Below, piece after piece: positions 44,701-55,140 of a stretch of 64,000 nucleotides of DNA (positions are counted from its first letter, which is position 1; every line of letters begins with the position of its first letter). This DNA comes from Tolypeutes matacus (lineage: Eukaryota; Chordata; Mammalia; Cingulata; Chlamyphoridae). Where the stretch lies: the NCBI GenBank assembly GCA_026826555.1, contig JAKSZT010053881.1, positions 7,526,515 through 7,590,514 of the forward strand. The letters are read 5' to 3'. The notes below the pieces were generated by a model, which did not search any database, was not told the origin of the DNA, and was given only the letters and a program-made list of their open reading frames with translations. The position numbers were made by a program, and so were the translations under genes.

Positions 44701-45582
44701 ATTTTTTTTTTAAATCCATTTTATTGGGAAGCGGATGTGGCTCAAGTGATTGAGCTCCCGCCTACCACATGGGAGAAGGACCACATGGGGTTCGGTTCCT
44801 GGTGCCTCCTAAAGAAGACAAGCAAGACAGCAAGCTGGCATGGCAAGCTGCTGCAACAAAATGACAGAACAAGAGACACAAGGAGAAAAACATAATGAGA
44901 GACACAACAAAGCAGGGAGCGGAGGTGGCTCAAGCAATTAGGCACCTCCCTGCTACGTGGGAGGCCCCGGGTTCAGTTCCCAGTGCTCCTACATAAAAGG
45001 AAGATGAGCACACAAGGAACAGACAGTGAGCTCAAATAATGAGGGGGTGGGGAGAAATAAATAAATAAAATAAATCTTTAAAAAATCCATTTTATTCAAA
45101 TGTATTCATAAAGCATACAATCCATCCAAAGTGTACAATCAATGGTATCTGGTATAATAACAGAGTTGTGCTTTCATCACTTTAATTTATATGAGGGTGT
45201 TTTCATTACTCCAAAAAAAATAATAAACAAAAAGCAAAATACAAACAAACAAAAACTACTCCATAGTAGTCATTGCTCAATCTCTCTATCCTTCCCCTAC
45301 CATACATAACAGGCATTCTATTTCCATCTCTCTAATTTGTTTTTTTAACAAATCAATGTTATTGATACTTATTAATAAAGCATAAATCCATCCAAAGTGT
45401 AAAATCAGTGGTGTTCGTTATAATGACATAGTTGTGCATTCATCACTTCAATCATTTTTAGAGCATTTTAATTATTCCAATAATAATAATAATAATAAAC
45501 AAAAACCAAACAACATTCATCTCCTCTCAATGTCTCTGTGTTTCCATTGCTGTACATAGCTGCAATTCTCTGTATTCATTTA
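44701..45582 (-). mobile_element. Composite LINE 3-prime-end insertion containing SINEs
   Basis: The near-identical 16-mers at 44685-44700 and 45583-45598 (core GGACCATTTCAG, one mismatch overall) bracket the block. It begins with poly(T) (44702-44711), so it is an antisense retro-insertion. Its body holds two similar consecutive units (45083-45310 and 45345-45582), both with a CATCCAAAGTGTA...ATCA(A/G)TGGT phrase and a TTCATCACTT phrase. The SINE dimer at 44726-45082 interrupts the first unit near its poly(T) end. Confidence 0.8.
44726..45082 (+). mobile_element. Dimeric DAS-type SINE (two head units in tandem)
   Basis: Unit 1 starts GGGAAGCGGATGTGGCTC at 44726 and unit 2 starts GGGAGCGGAGGTGGCTC at 44915. 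Each has its own box B (GGTTCGGTTCC; GGTTCAGTTCC). The tail is (AAAT)n then ATCTTTAAAA. The perfect 14-bp duplication AAATCCATTTTATT at 44712-44725 and 45083-45096 shows that both units were inserted together. Confidence 0.93.
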
Positions 45583-46850
45583 TATGGGACCATTTCAGTT
45601 TTCTCTTTCTTCTTTAGAAAATTATGGTAATTCATATTTTTCTAGGATTTTGTGCATTTTAAGTTTTCTAATATATTAACTTTGTTCAAAATATTCTTTA
45701 TTTTTTAATGCTCAGGTTTTTATTAATAATAATATAATATTCTTTATTAGCTTTTAAATCTCTGCTGTCTCTGTAGTTATTGCCCCCCTTTTCATTCTTA
45801 ATATTCTTTTATTTGTTCCTTTTTTCTTTGTTTTTTTTTTTTTTTTTTTTTTTTCTTCTTCTTCAAATTTCTTGGAAGTTTATTGGATTTATTAGTCCTG
45901 TTAAAGAAACAACTTTTAATTTGGTGGTATTCTCTATTATAACCTTGTCTTCTATTTCTTTAATTTTTGGCTTTTATCTTCATTATCACCTTTTCTGTAT
46001 TTACTCTATCTTATTCTATTGTTTTCCTCCTGACTTCTTTTGTTGGCCACTTAGTTATGTTTTTCTTCTAGCCCTTTTAAAATATAATATAAATATTTAG
46101 TGTTCTAAACTTTCCTCCAAGTATCACTTTAGCTGCATTTCATTAATTCTGATATGCAGCATTTTAATTGCTTTTTAGTTCTAAGTATTATCTGATTTTA
46201 TTTTGGTTTCTTTTTTGACCCATAGATAAGTAAAACTGTATTTTTTAATCTCCAATTTTTTTTTCATTGTAGAGATTTGCATTAGGCCTAACCAATTTTT
46301 ATAAATATTCCACATGTGCTTGAAAAGAATATGCATTCACTAGCTTTTGGTAGCAGTGTCTTAAATATGTCTATGTGATCAAACATGTTGCTTATGTTGT
46401 TCAACGTACTCTTTTGTGACTGATTTCTTGACTGCTGGATCTATCAATTATGACAAAATCTTCCACAGTGATGATAGGTTTATTGATTTCTCCTCATAGT
46501 TCTGTCCATTTTCACTTAAAATATTTTGAAGCTTCTTTATTAGGTGTGTAGAAGTTAGAATTATTGTAATTTCCTGGTAAATCAAAACTTTTATCAATAT
46601 ATAGTGATCTTTTTTTTCTCTACTATGCATATTGCCTTAAAGACTATTCTTGGATTTTTATATAGCTACAGTAACTTTCTTCTGGTTATTAATTTTTAAA
46701 ATATATTTTAAATTTCTAATTGCCTGTTTCTTTGTTATACTGTGGCCCTTATATATAGCATTTGGATTTATATATTTCATATATTTAATCCAGTCTGGTA
46801 ATTTGTCTTTAAACTGGAAATTTTAGTCTATTTACACTTATCATGATATC

Positions 46851-47599
46851 TGCTTTAGTTTGCTAAGGGCTGGCAATGCAAACTATCAGAAATGGATTGG
46901 ATTTTTGTTTTTCTTTCGCCATCTGCTCTTTTTTTTTTCTTTTTCCCTCATTGTCTGCTCATTGTTTTTGCTTGTTGTCTGTTTTCGTTTTCTTTAGGCG
47001 GCACTGGGAACCAAACCTGTGATCTCCCATGTGGGCGGTGGGCGCTCAACTGCTTGAGCCACATCTGCTCCCTGAATTGGCTTTTATAATGGGAATTTAT
47101 TGGGGGTAAATCTTACAGTTCTGAAGCTGTGCAAATGTCCAAATCAAGGCATCATCAAGGGATGCTGTCTCACCAAAAGTCAGCTGCTGGGGGTCCTGGG
47201 CTCCTGCCACATGGCAAGGCAAAACGGTGCTGGTTTCTGCCTTCTTCTCCAGGCTCAATTTCTTCCTGAGCTTAGCTGTGGGTGATCAGGCATATTGCTC
47301 TTCTCTCTGCCTTCTGGACCCTCTGTGTCAGCCTCTGGGCTGTAGGTGATCATGGAGTTCTCTCTCATGTGGTAGGATAAAATGGCGGTGCTCTTTCTCT
47401 GTGTGTCTCTGCATGTTTCTCCTGTTTATATAGGATTCCAGCAAGAGGGCCAAGACACACCCTGGGTCATGCCTCACTGAAGTAGTTCAAAATCCCCCAA
47501 CTGAATTCAAGTCAATCAAAGAGTCCCACACCAAAAGGAATGGATTAACTCCAATAACAGAATCTTTTCTGGGATTCACAAAAGCTTGAAACTGTCGCA
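46851..47599 (-). mobile_element. MaLR-like LTR, antisense, with SINE inside
   Basis: Read in reverse it starts TGCGACAGTTTC and ends AACTAAAGCA, the same plan as the plus-strand LTR at 47629-48317, including the shared GCCTTGATTTGGACATTT and CACAGCTTCAGAACTGTAAG blocks. It contains a TATATAAACAG-like TATA region (reverse of about 47425). No clean target duplication is seen. Confidence 0.8.
46901..47073 (-). mobile_element. DAS-type SINE, antisense
   Basis: The plus strand shows the reversed element: T/TC-rich tail, then GGCACTGGGAACCAAACC (box B reversed) and GCTTGAGCCACATCTGCTCCC (box-A region reversed, partial). Flanks GGATTGG (46894-46900) and GAATTGG (47074-47080) are a likely duplication. 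It splits the LTR at 46851-47599. Confidence 0.88.
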
Positions 47600-47628
47600 A
47601 TTACTCATATATATTTAGATTTACCATC

Positions 47629-48317
47629 TGTCCTGGTTTGAGTCTTTTGTGGACCCCAGAAAATTATGTTATTAAATTAACCAATTCCTGTGCATGCATT
47701 CAGTTAAGGGACTTTTTGATTAGATCACTTTTGATTAGATTGCTTCAGCTAAAAGCCTTTGATTAGATTGTAGGACCCAGGATAGGTCTTAATCCTCTTA
47801 CTGGAGTATTATATAAATGGGAGGAACATGCAGAGAGACACAAAGAGAACTACTGCCATATGAGAGAGGACTCCAGGATTGCGTACAGCAGCAGAAAAGA
47901 CAGAGAAACCCCAAGAGGCTGAGAGAGAGGCTGGAAGCTGGACACAGCTGAGCTCAGAGGCAAAGAAAGATGACCTGACCCCCAAGAGGCTCAAAGAGAT
48001 GAGCTGCCAGGAGGAGAAGGGAGAGACAAGCCATGTTCCTGATTGTCCACAGCTGAGCTCAAGGAGAAAGTGAGCCTGGAGGATAAAGCAGAGAGAGAGA
48101 GAGAGAGAGATCAGCAGACCTGTCATTTTGCCTTGCCATGGGGCAGGAGTCCAGGATCTGCCAGCAGCTGACCTTGGTGAGAAAGTATCTCTGATGATGC
48201 CTTGATTTGGACATTTTCACAGCTTCAGAACTGTAAGCTTTTATCCTAACAAATTCCTATTATAAAGCCACTCCATTTCTGGTATATTTCTTGGGCAGCA
48301 TTTAGCAAACTAAAACA
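47629..48317 (+). mobile_element. Solo LTR, MaLR-like, sense
   Basis: Termini TGTCCTGGTT...CTAAAACA. Perfect 5-bp duplication CCATC at 47624-47628 and 48318-48322. A TATATAAATGGG TATA-like box occurs at about 47811. A (GA)n patch lies at 48090-48109. The old L1 reads continuously across the element when it is removed. There is no internal retroviral region; the 105-codon minus frame inside is chance. Confidence 0.87.
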
Positions 48318-49004
48318 CCATCTTATTTGGTAATTTATTTTTTCTTGCTCTAAGTTTTTTTTTTTTTTCTTTAAAACATATTCTCTCTTTCTTTTTCCTT
48401 TATTTTGAATTAATTGAATTTTTTCTTCCCTCATTTAATTTTTCCTTCCATTAGTTTGGAAGTTATTTTCTTTTTGTTTAGTCATTACCCTAAAATTTTA
48501 AATATGCCTATATATTTTAACAAAGTATAATCTCACTCAGTAGCCTTATCTTTGTTCCAAACAATGCAAAGAACTTAAACGCTTAAACTCCAATACTTAC
48601 ATCCCCCCATTTATATGCTTCTGTTGTCTAGAATTTTAGGTCAGTCTTGTTTCTTTACCCAAATTAGACATTATTGCTACTGTTTTTATATATTGTTAAC
48701 ATTTTTTATGTTCCCACCATTTCTTATTGCATTTCAGACCTTATTTCTGGAATACTTTTCTTTCTTCCAAAGTGCAGTCTTTGAGAACTCCTGTAGTTAG
48801 GGTCTACTGGTAGTAAACTCTTTCATTTTGTTTGTCTCTCATGTACTAGAACCTTAATTGAATTCCTGGGGTTGGGTAGAGAGACTCTTGAAGGTAAGCT
48901 TGACAACCAAAATTAGTTTCTCCTTGGTTGCTTCTTGTTCCCAAGGCAGTTAACAAGATTCTCTAGAGAGAGATGCTTTCATTATAAGTTTATTATCCTA
49001 TAGG

Positions 49005-49222
49005 GCAGGGTTTCTCAACCTTGGTACCCTTGGCATTTGGGGCTTGATAATACTTTGTTGTGGGAGCTGTTCTGTGGATTGTGGGATGTTTAGCAACATT
49101 TTTGGCCTCCATCCACTAGATACCAGTAGATCTATCTCCCCTGTGATAGACATAATGTCTCCAGACATTTCCAAATATCCCTTGGGGGAAAAGTTGCTCC
49201 TGGCTTAAAACCACTGCTTTTG
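49005..49222. repeat. MER5-type hAT-Charlie element
   Basis: It begins CAGGGTTTCTCAACCTTGG and ends AAAACCACTGC, giving imperfect terminal inverted repeats. Internally GTTGTGGGAGCTGTTCTGTG and ATGTCTCCAGACATTTCC match a familiar short non-autonomous hAT element. Full-length looking at about 215 bp. Confidence 0.8.
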
Positions 49223-49370
49223 AGCTACATCAGGGAGGCAAGTCTTTACTGCCTCCTCTCAGCTGTGCTCTCAGTGAGTTGAGTGTCTGCAAGTTTTAAA
49301 ATTTGTAACACAGAGTCAACACCATCTGCCTCAAAGGATTTAAGCTAAAATTATATCTATGTCTGTGTAT
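49223..49370. other. Unrecognised spacer
   Basis: Short stretch between the MER5-type element and the hexamer repeat. Nothing is recognised. Confidence 0.4.
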
Positions 49371-49420
49371 ATCTCTACCTCCACCTCCACCTCCACCTCC
49401 ACCTCTACCTCCATCTCTAA
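49371..49420. repeat. (CCACCT)n hexanucleotide repeat
   Basis: Five to six CTCCAC units with flanking degenerate CTCTAC units. Confidence 0.92.
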
Positions 49421-50544
49421 CACTATATATCTCTATCTTTCTGCCATCTCCATAAATCTATATAGAGAATGAGTCATACATTCAAGGATTTACTAAGGTA
49501 AAGTAATGAGCAGCAAGGGGACCAGATGCAATACATTTTCACACATGCATTTTGTGAATGGTAAGGACTGCAGTGAATTGAGAGCTGGTATCCCTCTAAT
49601 GAGAGTGTTTGCTGCTCTGCTTCAACTCACTGTTGCAAGGTAGGAATTTGAGCCCAGTGCTGCTGAATATTATAATTTTTCAGGAAAAGCTACAAGATCC
49701 TCTGTATGTGTGTGTGTGTCTGTGTGAATGTGGGTATGAATGTATATTGAAAGTTCTACTTTTAAATATAAGTTTACAATTTATTAAAATACAGTGAAAG
49801 CTAACAAAGAAAACCCTACATTTGTGGGCCATGTGTGAGCTGTTGGCCACCACATTGTAACCTCTGATTTCCACTAGGCACTAGGCATATAATAGTTGTT
49901 CAATAAATATTAGTTCTCCACTCTCTCTCATGTGCTCTGGAGGTGCAAAGTCACCTGTTCTGTTTGGATCCCAACAGCATCTCGAGTTATCCTAATGTTC
50001 CTTAAAATGCCTAGGAAAACTAAATTCAAACAAGGTTTCTGGATTCTACATCCATTACTGTGGCTTCTTTTATCGAGGAGGAATATTTTCTTTACTGAAG
50101 CTCAGCCAGTGTTTAATTGATCTTTAGATCACTCAATATGCATACCCTTTAAGTACTGCCTAAGGAAAGATTAATTTTCAGCCCCAGGAAAGGTTTAAAA
50201 TGAGAAAATTCTGGGCCATGATAATGTGATTAAGACTGTTCCTTAAAAGTAGCAAATCTGGAGAATTAAAACTGGACCTTATTTTGGGAAAAGAAGCACA
50301 ATGTTGTTTCTAAAGAGTGCCAGTTTTAAAACCAAGAGGAAGAAATCCTAGTATAATATACAAATACAAATAGTAAGTTAAAGTAAAAAGTTGAAGGTGG
50401 GAATAGTGAAGAGGCATATAACAATGAAAAAAGGAATTGAGGCTCCAAACAGCAAAAGGAGGGCACATTATTGTGTAGGCTTGACTGGAATGCAAAAAAT
50501 GAGGGAGAAGAAACATTTTATGAGTGAGGGCCTATGGCTGCACG
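49421..50544. other. Unrecognised sequence with a small L2 tail
   Basis: At 49865-49912 CACTAGGCACTAGGCATATA and TTGTTCAATAAATATTAG resemble an L2 3-prime end. A (TG)n-like patch lies at 49704-49730. The remainder is unrecognised and has no gene-like frame. Confidence 0.5.
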
Positions 50545-50710
50545 ACAGCACCATGTTAGGTGCATTACTCAGATTAGCTCATAATGCTAATCCCCCAAAC
50601 CAACTGCAAGGCAGATGCTATTTTCCCTATGTTCCAAAGAAGATCAAAAAGGTTAAGTAACTTGTTTGTGGCCATACAGCTAGCAGGTGGCAGAACTGAG
50701 AGGGTTAAAA
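50545..50710 (-). repeat. MIR fragment, antisense
   Basis: AGGTGCATTACTCAGATTAG, AAAGGTTAAGTAACTTGTTTG and GGCCATACAGCTAGCAGGTG (partial) match antisense MIR. Confidence 0.8.
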
Positions 50711-50994
50711 CAAACAAATAAACAAAAAGTATTCATTTTGGAGCAAAACCTGGCATTGAAAAAAATGCTTAAGGAAATCGATTTCAACTTCATTCGTTTA
50801 TGCACTAAGCCAGCTAGCTGAGAGCATTATTTAAAGCAAGTCACATTATTTAAAGTGACTTGAGCTCCTGAGTTCTGGGCAAACTGAAAGACATTTAATG
50901 CACACCTATCAAAACTAATTGAAATTTAAAACTGGGACTTACGGAAACCAGGTTTTCAGCGTGAGCCACTACTCTTTAAATGCTTCACAAAAGG

Positions 50995-51115
50995 CTTCTG
51001 TTATCATTTATTGAGTATCTACTGAATGCAGGAACACAACGGCTATGGAGCAACAGTTAACAAACCATAAAAGTCATGGCCCCTGTCCATATGGAGTATA
51101 AAATTAACTATGGAG
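50995..51115 (-). repeat. L2 fragment, antisense
   Basis: TTATCATTTATTGAGTATC, TACTGAATGCAGGAACAC and GTCATGGCCCCTGTCC are consistent with antisense L2. Confidence 0.6.
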
Positions 51116-51554
51116 AGAACTGTATGTAGGAAGGATATACTACCCAACTTGTTATCCATGACCTATCAAAAAAGGGGTACCAACAACATGCCAAAAACCA
51201 TGTTAGGGTTCCTTTACAAATCCATTTCAAGAAAGGAGTTCCATGAAACTCTGTCTATGCTAGAGATCATCCATGAAGTGAGCTACTAAAGCCTGAAAAA
51301 GATGAACTCTTAAGAACAGCCTTCTCCCATATTCCAGGATGGGATTTAAAGTTAATTCATCCATCCATCCTGTTCTCTACCTACAGAATCTGGTAAGCCG
51401 CTATGACCTTGTTGCTAGGATAGGATTTAAAAGCAACTTACCCTGCATCACAATGGAACCAGGAGGCTGTTTAGTTCCAAATATTGTCCACACTCAGACT
51501 TTACCTCCTAATAGTCTTCCCCACCCTTTATTTGTGCACAAGCCTGTCTCCTTC

Positions 51555-51660
51555 ACTAGACTGTAAGCCCTTCTGAGGGCAGGGACTGCCATGCCCATCT
51601 TATCCCTAGCATCTTGCACAGTGCCTGGAACTTCAGAGAGGCACTTTAGCAAACTGAACC
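51555..51660 (+). repeat. L2 3-prime fragment, sense
   Basis: GACTGTAAGCCCTTCTGAGG, GCAGGGACTGCCATGCC and TTGCACAGTGCCTGGAAC follow the L2 3-prime end. Confidence 0.75.
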
Positions 51661-51724
51661 AAATTGTGAATGCTTTGCGAACAAGCACAGTATAAAGAAG
51701 CAGAAGACATCCACGAAAAAGAAG

Positions 51725-51805
51725 ATTGTTTTACAAGTAGAAACTGAGGCTTAGAAAGATAAAATACAAATCCAAAGTCACTTGGTATCAGAACTCACAA
51801 AATAC
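51725..51805 (-). repeat. MIR fragment, antisense
   Basis: GTAGAAACTGAGGCTTAG, AAAGTCACTTGGTATCAG correspond to the central antisense MIR. Confidence 0.55.
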
Positions 51806-53735
51806 TCAAGTCTTAAAAACTAAGTCTGTACACTTAGACTGCAAAGTTTCTGATCCACACAGAAAACCATCTGCCTTATTTTAGGTTAAAAAGTCTGCTT
51901 TTGAGATCTTAAATAGAAACTAATTATAAATACACAATTCTCGATGAGAAAGAAAATGAGACAAAATAATTGATAAAAGCAACATACTGGAATAATAATC
52001 AACTATGTGTCAATTTCAGTTCTCTCAATGACAGCTCAATCAGTGAATCTGTCTTGGCACATAATTATTTGCAGTATCTTTAGTCCATAAGCAATCAATA
52101 AAGTCAAATGTCCAGTTGAATATTTTACAGTTAATGATTATACAATAACAGGCAGCAGAATATATACTGCGGGAGATTAAAGGTAGGATTTGACATGGCA
52201 CCAATACTTTTTCCCTTTTAATTAGGGAAACTTTAATGTAAAATTTGAAACAGGCTGAATTGAAGCCTTTCTTTCTTAGTACTCTGCTAAGTAACTGAAA
52301 TTATGTTCAGAGATTTGGTTATTGAGCTACTAATTACCAGGCAATTCAAACGCTTCAGGAAATGATTTAAGCATCTTGCCCATCCTTATGCCTGGGGAAC
52401 TGGCTTGGTGAGCCCACGTGGCTCTGCTTTTCCAGTGGGGGACAATATCCCACCTGCCCCAAGGAGGAAAAGGAGCCTTGTGCAGGGCCTCTGACCTGGC
52501 TATGCTGTTGGCCAGATGGCAGTATTCCCAGAGGAATTGCAGGCTAGCTATCCTTGTGTTCAAGTTTCTCTGAGCCTTGCCATGAACTTGGTTTCACTAA
52601 AAATCCACCACAAATCAATTTTGTCAGTTTCCATTATTTAATTTTTTTCATCAAGGAGTAGCCCAAGCAAGTGCTGAATAATTCATGATGGTACTGGTGT
52701 TGATCCTATTTTCTGGGTAGGAAAGACCTAAAGCCCCAGGAGACCTCAGTCTGTGAGTCAGTCCCCAGGCTTTGGAGGGCCTTCTTAGCACATGCTGCTG
52801 TGTAGAAGAGGTTTAAATACCTGTGCCTCTAGGAACTTCCTGTCTCTCACTGGTCCCTTTGTGAGCTACTTACATATTGGTAAATGTCAGGAAGGGGAGT
52901 TACCAGGTTTGAACTTAGTGTAGAATATTTAGGTTTGGAAAGATAAGAATTAAATAGTAAGAGTCTTAATTGGCAAGGTCTAGGCAGAATCAGATTAAGA
53001 TATGTGTCAGGAAATTGGTAAAAAAAAGGAAAAGATACAGAAATAAGGAAATACATTATATGATATGTGCATGTGGATATATTAGACATAAGGCTGGCTG
53101 CCAGGCAACCCAAAATAGAAAAGAGTTATAACTGTGGCAAAGAAAACACAAATCATGAATAAGCAAACCCTGGACTGTGAGTTACTGTCTCAAAGACAGA
53201 TTTCTGTTTTTAGGATAAAGGATATAGGCTGCAACACTCCCTCGGAACCAGCATCCTTATATTACTGTCTCGGTTGAAGCCCAAAAGCCAGGACAGAATG
53301 GCAGGGAGCAAGCTGCAGGACTTGGGTGAAGCCAGTGTGGCCGAGCCTGGCTCTTAGCTTGCAGGACCAGACTCTGTCCCTTCAGTGCACTCAGCCGGAA
53401 GTGGGCACTACTCATAAGAGGCTTCCACGTAAACTTGAGCGCCACTGTGCTCCGGTACAGAGACCTGTAACTACCAAGGCGCCTGGACCTAAAGGCCTGC
53501 AAGCAGAGTTTCTCTTCCCTGTGGAAAGCTCACCTGTGGGGCCAACTAAAATCAGAAGGCTAGGTAGTGGGCATAGATTGAGAGCAAAGGGAATGGAATG
53601 GTTTTGAGGAGCAGTTCAGCAAGATTCTGGATAAATCTGATAAAGTATTCCAGTTTCAAACAAGTTCATTCAAGTACATTTTTCCTTCATTACTAAATAG
53701 CTCTGGATAAACACTGATAAAGTCTGTGACTCCCC
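51806..53735. other. Unrecognised sequence
   Basis: No gene is recognised. Frames at 53257-53502 (-) and 53326-53607 (+) overlap in a more GC-balanced patch (53230-53610) without a known domain. No repeat is confidently assigned. Confidence 0.4.
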
Positions 53736-53740
53736 CAATC

Positions 53741-53771
<31 letters not shown>

Positions 53772-53850
53772 GGAGGTACTGGGAATTGAACCCAGTTCCT
53801 TGTACATGGGAAGTAGGCACTCAACCACTGAGCTATAGCCACTCCCCACC
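53741..53850 (-). mobile_element. DAS-type SINE, antisense, short
   Basis: A T run (53741-53765) precedes GGAGGTACTGGGAATTGAACC and CCACTGAGCTATAGCCACTCC (partial), the reverse of a tRNA-like SINE head. The flanks share CCAATCTTTTT (from 53735, and from 53852), the probable target duplication. Confidence 0.82.
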
Positions 53851-54122
53851 TCCAATCTTTTTGTAATTGAACTTTTAATTGTGAGATAATCATAGATTCA
53901 CAGGTACTTATGAGAAATTGTTCAGATCCAGCATTTCCCCCAGTGGTAACATCTTGCAAAACTATAGAACAATACACAAGCAGGATACTGATATTGATTG
54001 CAGTAAAGAAACAGAGCGTTTCCATCACCCCAGTTTCCCCACGGTTGCCCAACCCTCCTTAACCACTGACAACCAGTAAACTGTTCTTCATTTCTATAAT
54101 TTTGTCATTTCAAGAATGTTAT

Positions 54123-55140
54123 GGTGTGAATATTCTTGCTGTCCTGATTGTGATAATCAGGGTAAGCTAAATATTTGCTGTATTAGAAACCATGCATGTG
54201 TCCCCAAACCTAGTTTTTCTCCCTAGGTCTGGTTTTTAGAATGCTGGTGATAAACCAAGCCTGATTTATTATATGACCATCCTGTATGGGAAATTACTGT
54301 AACTCTAGGTACCTTTAGTCAACCTTAAGAGATATGGCAGGGGGGCGGATGTGGCTCAAATGGTTGGGTGTCCGTCTCCCATATGGAGGGACATAGGTTC
54401 GATCCCTGGGACCTCCTGGTAAAAATTAAAAAAAAGAAAAATATAGAAGGCGAGTGGACCACTAGGCCCCGTATGTGGGTGGGCCATCAGGCCCTGTGAG
54501 GGGGTGAGCCCCCCAGGCCCTGCAGAGCCACACAGCAAGATGATGACGTAACAGGAGAGTGACACAAGGGAGAGCCAAGATGAGACGCAGTGAAAAACCA
54601 GGAACTAAGGTGGCGCAAGCAGTAGGAAGCCTCTCTCTCCCACACTGGAGGTTCTGAGGATTGAATCCCGGTGAAGACAGGAGGAGAAGGACGAAAAAAG
54701 AGGGCAGGAAACAGACACAGAGAATCACCAGTGAATGGACACAAAAACGGGGGGGAGGGTAAAAATGGATAAAAGTAAGTAAGTAAATAAATAAATAAAT
54801 AATAGGATGGGTTGGGGGAAAATACAGCAAATGTAAAGTATGGACTATAGTTAGTACTGTAGTAATATTTTGATGATATTCCTTCATAATTTCTAACAAA
54901 TGTTTCACAACAATACAAGGTATTGATGGTGGGATGATGTATGGGGGCCCCGTATGATGTTATGCATGTTTGTTTTGTAAGTTCACAACTTCCACTATAC
55001 ACTTATTGTGTATGTATGTTCATGTATGAATGATATACTTCAATAAAATAAAAAAAAATAGTCAAATAAAAAAAATAAAGTCACTACTGCTAATGTAGAA
55101 AAAAAAATAACGTCTTTGTCATCCAAAAATAAAAACAAAA
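54123..55140 (+). mobile_element. 5-prime-truncated L1 3-prime end, sense, with SINE inside
   Basis: AAGAATGTTAT is repeated exactly at 54112-54122 and 55141-55151. Removing the insert restores the antisense L1 reading. The last 300 bases (GTATTGATGGTGGGATGATG, TATGCATGTTTGTTTTG, CAATAAAATAAAAAAAAAT) are the same 3-prime terminus as the copy at 27028-27298. A SINE at 54341-54803 lies within it. Confidence 0.9.
54341..54803 (+). mobile_element. Dimeric DAS-type SINE
   Basis: Head GGCGGATGTGGCTCAAATGG with box B GGTTCGATCCC, a second diverged unit at about 54609-54680 (GAGGATTGAATCCCGG), then a tail with a GGACACAAAAACGG phrase and (AAAT)n. It is the same dimer subtype as at 33229-33645 and shares its linker, including TGATGA(C/T)GTAACAG. 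No clear target duplication. The long minus-strand frames here (148 and 171 codons) are not genes. Confidence 0.88.

Larger units (their letters stand above)
40495..48860 (-). repeat. Old L1, antisense, almost the whole 3-prime UTR-ORF2 length, heavily interrupted
   Basis: L1 pieces in order: 3-prime UTR (40495-40655), ORF2 C-terminal and 3-prime flank (41811-41923 and 42366-43470, e.g. TTGATGGATATTTGGGTCATT), reverse-transcriptase region (43500-44700) and endonuclease-side region (45599-46850, 47600-47623, then 48323 onward). The gaps are filled by LTRs at 40656-41810, 41924-42365, 46851-47599 and 47629-48317 and by the composite at 44701-45582. All coding frames are destroyed. The right limit is approximate. 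Confidence 0.7.

Noticed and set aside
49371..49420. Telomere- or satellite-like array
   Set aside because: Only five to six hexamers of CTCCAC type; a simple short microsatellite.
54462..55002. 148- and 171-codon minus-strand ORFs
   Set aside because: They cover the antisense of a SINE plus an L1 3-prime UTR, and similar frames appear at the other copy of this SINE subtype. Not genes.
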